A stretch of 64,000 nt of DNA, taken from the NCBI GenBank assembly GCA_010015655.1, contig ML976664.1, positions 124,001-188,000 of the forward strand, in the 5' to 3' direction. This document shows, in pieces, positions 46,772 to 57,730 of this stretch. The position numbers were made by a program, and so were the translations under genes. The stretch's first letter is position 1. Every line of letters starts with the position of its first letter. A model generated the notes under the pieces. It was not told where the DNA came from. It did not search any database and saw only the letters and a program-made list of their open reading frames with translations. The DNA is from Bimuria novae-zelandiae CBS 107.79 (taxonomy: Eukaryota > Ascomycota > Dothideomycetes > Pleosporales > Didymosphaeriaceae).

Positions 46772-47539
46772 ATGGCGGGTGGCAAGCAAGCGGAAGTGTT
46801 CGTCTATAAAGGGCGAGCCGTAACGTAAGACACGCTTGGAACAGCACGCGCGTGGTCCCCTGCGCTAACGTATACCCACCGTGCAGTTTAGGAACATCGA
46901 TGCTCAGGACTCTTGTCGGTGACATACCGACGGTTTTCATCATGCACGAGGGCTTCCAAACTTCTTCAAGAATGCTATGCAGGGAAGCTGAAAAGAAGCG
47001 GAGGTCAAGACGGTGAAGCTACCCGAGGATGTCCCCAAGCTCTTCGCCCTCTACGAACAATTGGTCTACACTGGTTGGAGCCCGTGCATGAATCAGGAGA
47101 AGTTGAAAAAGACGGACAATTCAAAACCGTTCAAGTGCAACGCCCCCGACGCTTGCCGCGAGGAGTACGATAGTCTTTGTGGTCTGTACGTCTTCACCGA
47201 GAAGATTCAAGACACAGATGCCAAAACGCTGCAGTGGTCGCATTTGTGGCAAAGTTGAACGATGAGTGCCGTAACGTCCACCCTTGGGGAGATTCGTGCT
47301 TTCCAGGAGCCGAAGCAATGTCCACCATGTACGACAACACGCCAGAGAATTCTCCCGGTCGCCTTGTACTTGTTCGTGCTTTTGCGTTGTATGGAAGAGA
47401 ATTGTCGTTTGCTGTGAATGAAGTCCCTCCCAAATTTCTCTGGGATGTTGCAAGCACGACAATGTGGTGGCGATGCTTGCCAGAATTGGAAGACCGCTTG
47501 CACGCGAGCGATTACCAAGAGAACAACGGCCAAGAATGA
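46772..47539 (+). pseudogene. BTB/POZ-domain protein pseudogene
   Basis: The pieces read in order as a fungal BTB protein, but in different frames. LVGDIPTVFIMHEGF (about 46906-46950) is followed by a shift into NFFKNAMQG, another shift into GKLKR, and a third into EAEVKTVKLPEDVPKLFALY, where the frame stays open through WSPCMNQEKLKKTDNSKPFK and TEKIQDTDAK. One base is then missing at about 47222, after which NAAVVAFVAKLNDECRNVHP and the C-terminal FALYGRELSFAVNEVPPKFL run to TGA at 47539. At least four one-base lesions are needed, so no BTB product is possible. A likely first exon starts at 46772 (MAGGKQAEVFVYKGRAV) followed by a GTAAGA donor. Confidence 0.82.
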
Positions 47540-48135
47540 AGTGAGACTGCCGAATGCTTTACTCCATCCAAGCAGTGCGGTTGGCCATTTTCTGAATCAT
47601 CTGGTGAAGCGGATCGCTTGAGCATGGAGGGAGCAATTGGATATGTGGGTGTTCTGTATTTGGATTCAAGACCTTCGGAAACGCTCCTAGGCACATTATA
47701 TCACGAATAACAAAAGTACTCATGCAGAAAGAAGTTTGTGTAAAAGCGGTTGAGCTGAAAATTATCTACAGTCGGAGGGTATCATACGCTCGTCTGAACA
47801 ACCTCATCCTTGTATCTTAGAAGTAGGACGGTTAATGGTCTGTTGCGACTCGATTCCCCATTAGCGCAATGCCGACCCAAATCCAAGTGATGGGATTATT
47901 GCGCAGAGGGGCAGCATCCCAGAAGTATCAGTTCAAGATCTTTTCCAAGCACCGCTACCAGCGCTACATATTTCGCCCATGAGAAGAGTCGCATAGCTCA
48001 GTAGCAGCCACCAAGTACTATCGCGGGCGTACCGAACGTATTTTTTGAAGGTCGCAGAATCCGCCAGTCTGTAACATGCTTCATCGGCCATATCCGGTCT
48101 TCTAGCAAACATGCAACAACATGCCGCCATCTTCT
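47540..48135. other. Intergenic region
   Basis: About 600 bp between the BTB pseudogene and the 3' end of the ELYS-domain gene. No gene is seen. Confidence 0.45.
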
Positions 48136-49188
48136 TCAATCCTTGAAGTCTTCCAGCCCCTCCCGTGGACCCAGTCCCCTCTTCACCCCATTCTTCAGAA
48201 TGTCCCAGTCCACGCCATTATGCGCCTTCTGCGGGTTGACCTTCGAAGACACAAAGCTGTGCAGCCTGCCCGTAGCAATCCTCCTCATCAGCACCGTGTC
48301 CTCTGCAGCCCTCAGCGTCCGTCCCTTACCCTCGGTCAAGAACTTCTCCAGCCACTCCTCTTCCTCTTCGCTGAACGGCAAGCCAACCAACTCTATCGCC
48401 TTCTCCTGTTTCGGGTATATGTGTTCAAGCTCCTTGGCGTCCCCTCCAGCCCAGGTCGAGTGATCTAACGTCTGCTCGATGAGCGCCTCTAGCAACTGCC
48501 TGTGCTCGTGATCCGGCCGCGCGCGAATCCAGTAGTATGCCTCCGTCACGTTCCGCGCAGCTAGGTACTTCACAAAGGGCTGCCTGACGGCATCGCTCGC
48601 AAGCGGCGGCTTGACGCAATTGTAGTACGCAAGCGGGAGGATATCCGTCTCGTTCATGCCGCTCAACTGGTGGTGTCTCCGATTGAGGAGCGTGAGCAAG
48701 ATCTCGTCGGGGAAGGTGGGTATGATGGACGGGTGCGTCAGGTGGCCGACCGCGTTGTTGAACTGCAGGTGATCCAGCTCCCATATCCCTTCCACGAAGG
48801 TCCAGAAGCGCGTCTCGAGGTGTACGTTGTTCGCAAACTGGGTGGCCCACTCTGGTGACGTTTTGTAGTGCGGCGAGAGGTCTCGGAGAAGGTAGAAGAT
48901 CAGGCAGTGTTTGTAGTGGAGCGGGCTAGGCGCGTCGCAGATGCGCTTGTGTAGTTTGCGCAGGCCGTCGTCGCCTTGGGGAGGGTACATCTTACGCCCT
49001 AAAGCAGTCAATTAAGCGTGCTATAGTGAGTTGCAGTGCGACTCACATTGGATGTTGAGGAGATCTAGGAGCCGCTCAAAGAAGGTACGACCGCCGAGCG
49101 TGCTCTGGCTGTCTTGAATGTCGGACCGTAGAGCTTCAGTATAGCTTCCATGCGGAAATAGCGCATCGTAGTCCTCAATGTCGATCAT
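48136..49188 (-). CDS. ELYS-domain nuclear pore complex assembly factor
   Basis: Two exons on the minus strand, 49188-49047 and 48998-48136, in phase, 334 residues. The protein is helical, with blocks PLHYKHCLIFYLLRDLSPHY, FANNVHLETRFWTFVEGIWE, DHLQFNNAVGHLTHPSIIPT and RNVTEAYYWIRARPDH, which are those of the ELYS-like domain. In animals this domain helps recruit the Nup107 complex to chromatin, and in fission yeast it corresponds to the pore protein Ely5. The short fungal form lacks the beta-propeller and AT-hook of animal ELYS. Its place at the nuclear pore is inferred from the family. The first exon (MIDIEDYDALFPHGSYTE) was found by splicing. Confidence 0.85.
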
Positions 49189-49972
49189 CTTGAAAGCTGG
49201 GGATTGAATGGAGGCGCAATTGGAGAGTTAGGTGGGGTCGCGCGCGGAAGCTGCCAGACCTAGGTAAAATATGTTCGGAAGGCGGGAAAGCTGTAGTCGC
49301 CCGCGTGCCCGCGGCGCGGTTTCACGTGCAACACTGCTGACATAATCAAAGGACAACTTCTCGTGACTGTCACGACGCTCGGGTGAACACGAGATGATTA
49401 TCGCATCTGGGTGTGTAGCTTCCTAGTAACTCAACGATATTAGCGCCTGCTATGTCAGATATTGCTCTCGCCCTCTAAGGGCCCAAGGCTAATCTTCCCT
49501 ATGTACCTACCATATGTAGGTATGTATTAAACACTACCGTAGGGACCATCCGCATACGTTTTGAGCTTCTTTTCCATCGTCACCAACGCTCCGAACAGAT
49601 CGTAGAACAAGAATTGACTCAAAATACAATTGTACTATGAAAGGGCGCACTATGATAGTATATAAAACTAGGGCGGAAGTACGTAGAGAAAGGGCGTAGG
49701 AGGCGGATAATAGGCGGTAGCAATAGTGGATGTCATCCATCCCAAAACCACGGCTGGACGTTCCGTTAACGTCATTGCCCCAACTTTCATCCCATCCATA
49801 GAGCTACTCTGAGACTCCAGGTTTCTAACAACAACACTATGCTATTAGCTTCAGCCCGCAATGATCCAAACACCAACACACGAGACCTCGCCCATGATTC
49901 AGTCTCGGAAACAACACCCCTGCAATCCCTATAAAAACATGGCCATCCGCAAATCCGTGAGTCACGCCAAAA
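49189..49972. other. Intergenic region
   Basis: About 780 bp with the promoter of the ELYS-domain gene on the left. A TATAAAAA element at 49930-49937 lies about 43 bp before the ATG of the following candidate small gene. Confidence 0.45.
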
Positions 49973-50420
49973 ATGGCCTCCACACCTCAACCAGCCTACC
50001 CTCCTCCCAACCTCCTCCCCAACCGCATCATCATCAGCCCCTTCGTCGAAGCCTTCCTCGAAAACCGCAACCCCAATATCCCCCCTAAACCTGCGCAACG
50101 TCTAAAACATAACCTTCACTCCCACAGCCCATACGCAATCCTTTGACCCCGTTCGTGTGGGAGAACCCCCGGTGCAGTGCGCCGTGCAGGGTATGCGCGA
50201 TACGGGCTGGACGTCGGATGTAGCCGAGTTCGGGGCCGAAGATATCGATGCTGAGGGTCACGAGCAGCGGTATACGTGTACCAGAGACGGGGTGAAGTAC
50301 CATATGGGGACGTTGAATATAGTCGAGTATGCGTCGCTGGGGGTGCAGTGGATAAGGTGTGGGTGCGGTGAGTCGAAGGCGGAAAGTTGTGTGGCGGGTG
50401 TAGTGGTAGTTGCAAAGTAG
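49973..50420 (+). CDS. Candidate small gene, frame interrupted once
   Basis: From the ATG at 49973 a 57-codon frame reads YPPPNLLPNRIIISPFVEAF and NPNIPPKPAQRLK, ending in TGA at 50144. A second frame, open from about 50110 to TAG at 50420, reads QSFDPVRVGEPPVQCAVQG, then DVAEFGAEDIDAEGHEQRY, NIVEYASLGVQWIRCGCG. Both look coding and are adjacent. Removing 50100-50127 (GTCTAAAAC...CCCACAG) joins them in phase into 139 residues, but 28 bp is too short for a normal spliceosomal intron, so a frameshift is at least as likely. A TATA-like element lies 43 bp upstream. No family is recognised. Confidence 0.4.
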
Positions 50421-50685
50421 AGTGCTCGCGAAGTGACTTGAATCGAGCGATGCAAATCTCACTATTCGCTTTTGTGTAAATTCTACATGCTAGCTATTAT
50501 ACATGCGCATCCAACACGCACTGGTATCATTACAGACGTAAACGCAGACCTCCGCTGTTCAAACGCCACTCCATGCAAGCGGGAGAAAAACTGCCCTCGC
50601 GCCGAATCAATGGTATGCAAAAAGTACAAATATACAAATGTAGCCGTGGAGCCGTAGGTTATTGTTTTCGGTTGATAGACGGAGT

Positions 50686-52008
50686 CTATGTTTCGTCTCG
50701 GGACCGGTCTCTACGCTCGTTCACTCTGGTTGCCATCTTCTTCCCGACTTCGTAGCTGCTGATCATGATGGCACACGCGGGCGCCACCTTGAGACATCGG
50801 GCCGTCCATCCCTTGAACAGACCCGATACTCCTTGCTCCTGGAAGATGTGCCAGAGGAATCGGGGCATGGATTTCTCTTCGGGTCGGACTGTCCTAGCAG
50901 CTGAGCCTATCTCTTCCTTGGTATGTTGCAAAATCTGCTGTCTCGTCTTTCCGACATCGAAGGGTGTGGTGACAAAAGCGGCTACTGCGCCCGATCCGGC
51001 GCCAGCGAGGAAGCTATCCACGAGGGTTTCGGTGTGGTTCTCCTGACTGCGTGACCGGCTTCGTCTCCTTATCCTCTCTTCACCTCGACCCATGCTGAAC
51101 TCGCTCCCGTCGCTCCTGGCCTGCGTTCGACCACGCACATCGGTGATGACGTTACGTCCATATTCGTAACCCCACCAGTAGATGGCAGAGAAAGGCACGT
51201 CTCGCCATAGCGTCAGGGTAAGTCCTCTCCACAAGCTGCGTACTCCATTGTCCGCGACCATTCCATGCAGGCCGTCCAAGGTTTCGCGAAAATGGCCAGC
51301 AGCTGATGCTGTGTGACTCGCCGCTTGCATCCTTGTCCTGAACATCTCAATTGGGCTGACAGCGATTGCGGAGAGGATTCGGGCACTCGCTCCTGCAACC
51401 AAGGGTATGTATTCATCGCGTACAAATTTCCGAAAAGGCGAGGCCTGCGCAGTCCGCATCCAATCGTATCCGGCAAAGTAGATGACGTTGGCTGGGATGG
51501 TCATAACGAGCGTCGGCGAGAGCCCTCTCCATAGCGTGCGCGGTCCCTCGTTCTGTGAGATTTTGCGTAGGCCATCCCAGGTGCTGTTGATTGTTCTCCG
51601 CTCCACCTCTTCTACGGCGCAAGCCGCGTCGGCGGGGTTTAGCGGTGCCACTGTAGGCCCTGCGACGCAAAGGGGCGCCGCATTGCTCGACCAGAAGACT
51701 TCTCTGCAGCAGGTTGTGATGCCTAGGTTCGGGTGTAGGTCGCGGAATTGCGTGAGCGATCCGGCGGCGAATGTGGTAGACGGACGCCGTGGCGATTTTG
51801 TGGGAATATGCACTTGCGATTGAAGGCGAACGCGAACAACATCGAGAGGGGTGACTGCAAGATTAGCTCGCGACATCTTCACGGCATCGATTCACGTACC
51901 CAAAAGCGACGTCAGGACACTGCCCGTGGTCGCCGACAGCATCTTCTGCACCACCGTCACCCCGTCCGCGTCGGCTGCATCCGCCGCAGCTTTATCCGAC
52001 ATGGCCAT
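50686..52008 (-). CDS. MTM1: Mitochondrial carrier MTM1 (SLC25A39/40 type)
   Basis: Two exons on the minus strand, 52008-51900 and 51854-50686, in phase, 425 residues. Three carrier repeats each show the Px[DE]xx[KR] signature: TPLDVVRVRLQ, SPIEMFRTRMQ and TPFDVGKTRQQ. A long loop after the first signature contains Cys residues (TTCCREVFWSSNAAPLC), and the third repeat is preceded by a charged, arginine-rich insertion (EERIRRRSRSRSQE). This loop is characteristic of the Mtm1/SLC25A39 group, which imports glutathione into mitochondria and affects manganese and iron-sulfur handling. Splicing across a 45-bp intron gives SVLTSLLVTPLDVV, the expected first helix. An upstream in-frame Met is not used because the usual N-terminus starts MAMSDK. 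Confidence 0.92.
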
Positions 52009-52515
52009 GACGTCTACCGCGAGTCGGTGCAAGGCAAATCGTTGAAATCCCAAAGACGCGAGAAGGCGGGCGTGCGCATGTTCTCGTGGCAGCAGCGATA
52101 GCGAGCAAAGGAAGCCGCGATGCGTATGACGCTGTGACGGACGAAAGCTCCACGGACCACCAAATTGTTTGTTAGCGCAATTCGGAGCTTTATCAGATGC
52201 GGACGCCCGCCATGGATTCCATGGTTCCTTGTGACTCAGTACCGAGCAGCCACAAGGTGTCTTGCACCTATGAGTAATAATCACCGCCCTTAACAACAGC
52301 AGCAAATAGTCTTTATATTCCTATTAATCTGCATTCCTGCTAATATTACGCTTCTCGCAGCCCGCGATCCCCAGCTCATTCGTACTATCGCGTAAAGCTG
52401 AAACATTTGGAATTGGCCTTTGCATAGCTCATCCTGGGGTAACACACCGGCGATTAATTGGAGTCCTTCTGGCCTACTTTCACCTGTACACAAGGGACGT
52501 ACCACACTACTACCA
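52009..52515. promoter_or_regulatory. Shared promoter region of MTM1 and the F-box gene
   Basis: The divergent starts of MTM1 (52008) and the F-box gene (52516) are about 500 bp apart. No other gene or clear element is visible between them. Confidence 0.4.
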
Positions 52516-54075
52516 ATGGACTCTGCCGAAGCCGAGCTGGAGTCCTTCCGCCAACAATGGCGAGAAGAGGTCACTGCAAAAGCCAAGGTCAAGCAGGCAG
52601 CAACTACAGGCCCAGCGCCAGCAAAATCCGCACAGGCGTCGTCAAGCAAAGCGCCGAAGAACAGTGGCCCGGCTGTACATTCCTCATCTCATACGCGCCA
52701 TCGGAGTGAAGAGCTAGACGAACCAGCACCTCACGCGATTCCTGATCTGGGCGAAGAGCAACATGGAAGGCGCCCGGATGAAGCCAGCGCTTCTACTTCC
52801 TCGTCGAGCACAGAGCCCAAGTCTGCTTTGGAGCATTATGAGCGAGCCGTAGAGAGAGAGGCGCAGGGTAGGCAGGGGGACAGCTTGGACTTGTATCGGA
52901 AAGCTTTCAAGCTCGATGACAATGTCCAGGAAAGGTACAAGGCTAAACATTTTCCAGCCTCATATTTCAAGTCAAGACCGCCGCAGCCCAGGCCTCAAAA
53001 TCCTAACCCTTCAAACGCCTCTGCAACGGTACCGAATCCTGCCCACCACTCCCTAGATGGTCTTTCGCCGACCGTCCAGTCTATGATCGATGGCTTCGCC
53101 AATCTTGCTATCCTAGGCGAAGAGCCACCTACCGACCTCTCACCGCCGCCACCATGCCCCATCGCTACCGTACCCGAGGAGATTCTCGTAGAGATCTTCG
53201 AACAGGTCGCTGTCAAAGACCTAGCAACCTTCGTTCGCCTAGCTCGAGTCTGCAAGCGCTTTGTCTACCTGGTCACCACCGAAGAGCGGGTCTGGAAACG
53301 AATCGCATTGGGCCATGAGTACGGTTTCGCAGGGATGCACTATACGTGGTCTTGCCAAGTCGATGGAAAACCGCTCGGTAATGACGGTGAAGGCGGCTAC
53401 ATTCTTGGCCCTGACTTCGAAGAACCGGTCGCACCCACTCCCACTCCTCCTCGAGAGACAACTTCGCTCCTCGTGCCATCTATTTATCCAACGTACCGCA
53501 CGCTCTTCCGCCGCCGTCCCAGAATCAGGTTCAACGGGTGCTACATCTCTACGGTCAACTACACACGGCCTGGTGCCTCTTCGCCTACAAGCGTAACCTG
53601 GAACTCTCCTATCCATATTGTAACCTATTATCGCTACCTCCGCTTCCTGCGCGACGGAACCTGCATCTCGCTCCTCACGACCTCCGAACCCGCCGATGTA
53701 GTACCCTTTCTCTACATCGAGCACTTGCACAAGAATCACGGCTCGCTCCCCGCCGCGCCGATGAAGGACGCCGTCCTCGGCCGCTGGCGCCTCACCGGTC
53801 CCGAGATCCCCGACGTGGAAGGGTCCGAGAAAGAAGGCACGCTGGAGATTGAGACGGCCGGCGCGACGCCAAAGTACATGTACAAGATGTCCCTGAGCGT
53901 TGGCAGCGCGGGGCGCGCGGCCAAGAATAACAAGCTGTCTTGGCAAGGGTACTGGAGTTATAATCGGTTGACGGATGATTGGGGGGAGTTTGGGCTGAAG
54001 AATGATCGCCCTTATTATTGGAGTAGGGTGAAGAGCTACGGGATGAGCTGGGATGAAAAGGGCATGAAAGAGTGA
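52516..54075 (+). CDS. F-box protein of the Pof7/FBXO9/Hrt3 type
   Basis: One exon, 519 residues from the ATG at 52516. Order: an acidic, Ser-rich N-terminus; a TPR-like/MIT-like segment SALEHYERAVEREAQGRQGDS (about 110-145) with LDLYRKAFKLDDNVQERYK; the F-box PEEILVEIFEQVAVKDLATF and VRLARVCKRFVYLVTTEERV (about 215-260); and a beta-rich C-terminal domain with YPTYRTLFRRRPRIRFNGCY, VTWNSPIHIVTYYRYLRFL and WSYNRLTDDWGEFGLKNDRP. This matches human FBXO9, fission yeast Pof7 and budding yeast Hrt3, substrate receptors of SCF ubiquitin ligases. Upstream in-frame codons back to 52420 are not preferred because MDSAEAELESFRQQWREE is the family start. Confidence 0.9.
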   Translation: MDSAEAELESFRQQWREEVTAKAKVKQAATTGPAPAKSAQASSSKAPKNSGPAVHSSSHTRHRSEELDEPAPHAIPDLGEEQHGRRPDEASASTSSSSTEPKSALEHYERAVEREAQGRQGDSLDLYRKAFKLDDNVQERYKAKHFPASYFKSRPPQPRPQNPNPSNASATVPNPAHHSLDGLSPTVQSMIDGFANLAILGEEPPTDLSPPPPCPIATVPEEILVEIFEQVAVKDLATFVRLARVCKRFVYLVTTEERVWKRIALGHEYGFAGMHYTWSCQVDGKPLGNDGEGGYILGPDFEEPVAPTPTPPRETTSLLVPSIYPTYRTLFRRRPRIRFNGCYISTVNYTRPGASSPTSVTWNSPIHIVTYYRYLRFLRDGTCISLLTTSEPADVVPFLYIEHLHKNHGSLPAAPMKDAVLGRWRLTGPEIPDVEGSEKEGTLEIETAGATPKYMYKMSLSVGSAGRAAKNNKLSWQGYWSYNRLTDDWGEFGLKNDRPYYWSRVKSYGMSWDEKGMKE

Positions 54076-54447
54076 GGTATTGAGGGTTATTGTAGCATAC
54101 TGTAGTGTGTTGGACCGAAAAGGTCTGAAGTTAATAATGGTGACGACGGCATTCCATGATGATATCCTGTGCCGAATTTCTGACTGACTAACCTCCCATG
54201 GATTTTGCAGCAGGGGGTGAAATGGCGTATAGGCGGGGTCGAGGTAGTCATAGCGACCCGTTACAATTCAAGCTATCGCCGTCTTGTATACTGTCTCGAT
54301 TACTGAAGCGATAATGCGTAGCATCACTATTCTTGTCCAACCCAACAAAGGCCCCATCTATAGAATAGAGATCGCGCTTCGCACCCATTATATAGGTGTC
54401 GTTCATCTTCTAGACGCTTTTAGTTCTCCACATCCACTTCGACGATG
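54076..54447. other. Intergenic region before the repeat array
   Basis: About 370 bp containing the F-box gene 3' region. No gene is seen. Weak matches to the array motif (ttctagacgcttttag) appear from about 54408. Confidence 0.4.
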
Positions 54448-57400
54448 AGCTTTTTTATATTCCCGCAACATTTCCATGGATGCGATCTCTTTGCATTTGT
54501 TTAAGTTTCAAAAGCTCACACAACGCTCGTCATCATGGTCTTCTCTGGTCCCTTTTAGACATCCAGCGCGATCCTCCTCCATGGACCCTGGCTTCGGTTG
54601 TTTTTATTCCCGCGCTCCTCTCATACTCTCTGTGAGAGGCCTTTTTGGTTTCTCACAAGGGGAGTAGAGTTGTAGAGAGCAGGAACAGAGCGGATGGAGA
54701 GGGTTTATATATCTCGAAGGAGAGAATAGTGGTGGTGTGTATCATCGTTCAAGCCGACTCTTGTACGGGGAGTCTGACGCGAGTGGGATCTCATTGTACA
54801 ATACAGTGTGCTTTTTAGATGCTTCGAAGGCTTTTCTTAGGAAGTGCGGAGGGACGAGTCTTCCATTGCCTTGGTTTCGATACAATTTTAGACACCACTA
54901 AGACTCGCTATAAGTGTTCAGGTTGTATACTTTTAGACACCCCCGCGCTCCTCATGGCTCAAGAATTGGAGGAATTCTTAGTCCCCCGCGAAGAGGAGTG
55001 GAATTGTGAAGAGTAAAAACAGGCCAAGAAAGAATGGCTTTTTATACACGGATTCTAAGATCAATGGTGATGTGCATCATCATTGGCCTTGGCGTAGGTA
55101 AAGCACTCCAAATCCAGGCTAGCTTAGTTGTACCTCTTCTAAACGGCGCCACGCTCCCCATGGCGTCTCTCAAGTTCCATTTAAACAGTATCGCGAGCTC
55201 TCATCGCTGCTTTGGTGGGGGTATTTTTAGACGCCCAAAGCTCTTGCCATGATGCATTCCAAAGTGGATTTTTGTATGCCCAACCGCACTCCTCATGAGG
55301 TCTTAATGAGGAATTTTTTGGTACCGAAAGACTCCATTGTTCTTCTGTTTGGATCTTTTTTAGAAGGCTCACGGGTCTCGCCATTCAGCCCTTTTCTCGA
55401 GATTTCAGACGCCCACTGCGCTCCCAATCATGACCTTTAGTAGGTGTGTTTTGGACTCGCACGAGCTCCCCACCGGGAATGTTCCGTAGTAGTTTTAGAC
55501 AGTCGCAGCTTTCGTCATATGCGCAAAGTTTGTCAGTTTTTAAACGCCTCCCGCGCTCTCCAAGAGTTATTTCATGGTACAATTTTAGACACCACATCTC
55601 TCGCCATATATTGTTCTTGCGCTTGTTTTTAGGCACCCGCCGTGCTCCCATAGCAGAAGTTTCCATCGAATCTTAGTCGCTCAGAGCGAAGTGGTCCGTG
55701 GTGAGAGAAATTAACGGTTTGAGGAAGACTTTTGTATCGCAATGTGTGCTGATCGCGGTTGAGATCCTCGGGCTGTCTCCCGCGCTTCGAACGCATGCGT
55801 TGTTTGATCATTTAGTTTGCCAGTCCACCACGCTCTTCATTGGAGGGATGAGATATACATTTAGACGTCCGCAGCGATCTCATGGCCGATTGATGCTCCT
55901 TTTTTTTAATGAGACTCCAGAGTGCTTCCCATGAACTAGATAATCTTAAAGTTCTAGACACTCCCAAGACGCTCATCATAGTGCCTGTTCTCACTCTTTT
56001 TGGTCCGCGCAATTCCTCCCATGAGTTTAACCTCCTTCAGATTTCAGTACCTTATCAGTACGGCAGCGTTTTTACAAGACTCCCAAGCGTCTCTCATAAG
56101 TGATTTCGAAAAATCTCTAGACACCAACAGCACTCGCCATGTGAGGTTGTACTCGAGCTTTGGTTCCACCACGGTACTTCCCATGACACTGTCTCCTCAC
56201 GATTTTTCGACATTCGAAGAGGGCAGCATTTTCTCAAGATTTTCAGGCGTTTCCCACTCGGACATGTGTGCGATTGGATTGCTTTTTAGACGCCCAAGGC
56301 ACTCCCCATCAGGGTGGCGAACGCTTTGTTTTAAACCGCGCGGTGCTTCCCACTAAAAGGCTTTAACTCAAATTTCAGAGCCCGGAGTAGGGTAGAACGG
56401 TGCTGATCAGAAGAAGTGCACCAGGGCTGGATTTTATAGTTGTTTTGGTTGAAGTGCGCTGATCTCGTATGAGACGTGCTTGGCCACGCGCTCTGAAGAC
56501 ATTAGCCTTTCGAAGAGTTGTTTTTGCACAGCACACCGTGCGGTCCATCATCCTTTCCGCGAGACGTTTTGGGAACCAAGACGGCACTCAATAGGTGAAG
56601 CAGACACACGTTTCAGCTGCTACAAAGCTGAGCCAGAATGAGGTGTTTTTATAGACGCGCAGAGCACGCGCCATTATAGAGATGGGTTCCGTTTTTTAGT
56701 CCTCGCGGTGATTCCCATGAACCAGGCTTATCCATTTTTTAGGTCCCATGAAGGAGGCAAATGGTGTAGTGAGTAAAAAAGCGCGACGGACGGGGTTTCA
56801 TACGCAGAGTTCTGTTAGAGGGAAATGAAACGAACTTTTGAAGTGTGAGACCACTCGGTGAGTATTCGTATTCGAACTCTATCACACACAGATGCATTTC
56901 TGTCGCTCTAAAACAGTTTCGGCAGCGCTGCTTGAGCCTCAATTCCTAAAAGTCCGTTTGCTTCTCATGACAACTTTCCTGTTCACTTTGAACTACTCGG
57001 CGGTGCCTATCACTTACTCTATAGCTGATTTTAGCAGCCACGGCGCTCCGCATAAGAAAGCTTTTCTCAATCTTTTAGACACACAAAAGGCCCTCCTTGT
57101 GACAATTCGCGCACGATTTTTTATGTCCTCCCACTGCTTCCCATAGGATAGGCATGTTTCGATTTTAGGCCTACGAAGAACAAGGTCGACCTGTGTAGCA
57201 AGCAAAAGAACCGCGCACCAAGCAGGGAATTTATACACCGGGGCTCATCGGAGAAGCCCATGAACACATTTGGTTGTTTTACAAGGCAGGAGCGGCAACG
57301 CTTGCTGAGCCTGAAAAGGGCTAGCTAGGTGTCAATACCCGCGGGCTTCTCAAGTATGAGAGTTCTGAGCATTTTGGACACAACGCAGATAGCTAGCTTG

Positions 57401-57730
57401 TTCAAAGAATTCCCAAAAAAATCGAGCCTAAAATCAGTAACGTTATGGCCATCACGAACGAATTCCGAGGACTTTATGACAACGATCTCAACCGCCACGG
57501 TACTCCTCATGAGTCATATGCACAATTTACCGGAGTTTTCAGGGACGCTGAGCGCACTCCATTTGGCATTGGCTGTTTCAATTTTTGGTCCGGCGCGCTG
57601 CCCCTCATGTACCACTTGTTGTCTGGCTCGGGGATAGATTTTAAACACGCCCGAAGCGCTCACCATGTATGTGTAGCTTTTCTATTTTTAGTCCCGCACG
57701 CTGCTTCACGTGAACTGTTGGTTGTCCAAC
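54448..57730 (+). repeat. Diverged ~45-bp tandem array with higher-order blocks
   Basis: No convincing gene lies in these 3.3 kb. Instead a motif close to TTTTTAGACRCCC, then GCGCTCYCCATG, recurs about every 45 bp. Its T-run starts at about 55137, 55180, 55224, 55269, 55314, 55357, 55403, 55449, 55493, 55537, 55583, 55626 and 55671, twelve successive steps of 43-46 bp. Similar runs lie at 54553-54601, 54886-54976, 55860-56042, 56114-56372, 56645-56735, 56944-57163 and 57536-57682. Between runs a second segment recurs (tgtagnnagyaaaa ... ggNtTtatac), seen at 54669, 55003, 56764, 57193 and 57751, less clearly at 56390. Copies differ from each other at many positions but hardly in length. No frame stays open across the array on either strand. 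It resembles no transposon, telomere or rDNA repeat that I know. Confidence 0.8.

Noticed and set aside
53239..53946. 235-codon minus-strand frame
   Set aside because: Antisense shadow of the Pof7-like F-box gene.
54448..57730. CRISPR-like array (conserved cores with variable parts at fixed spacing)
   Set aside because: The conserved cores differ from each other at many positions, the genome is eukaryotic and no cas-like gene is near; a diverged minisatellite explains the pattern better.
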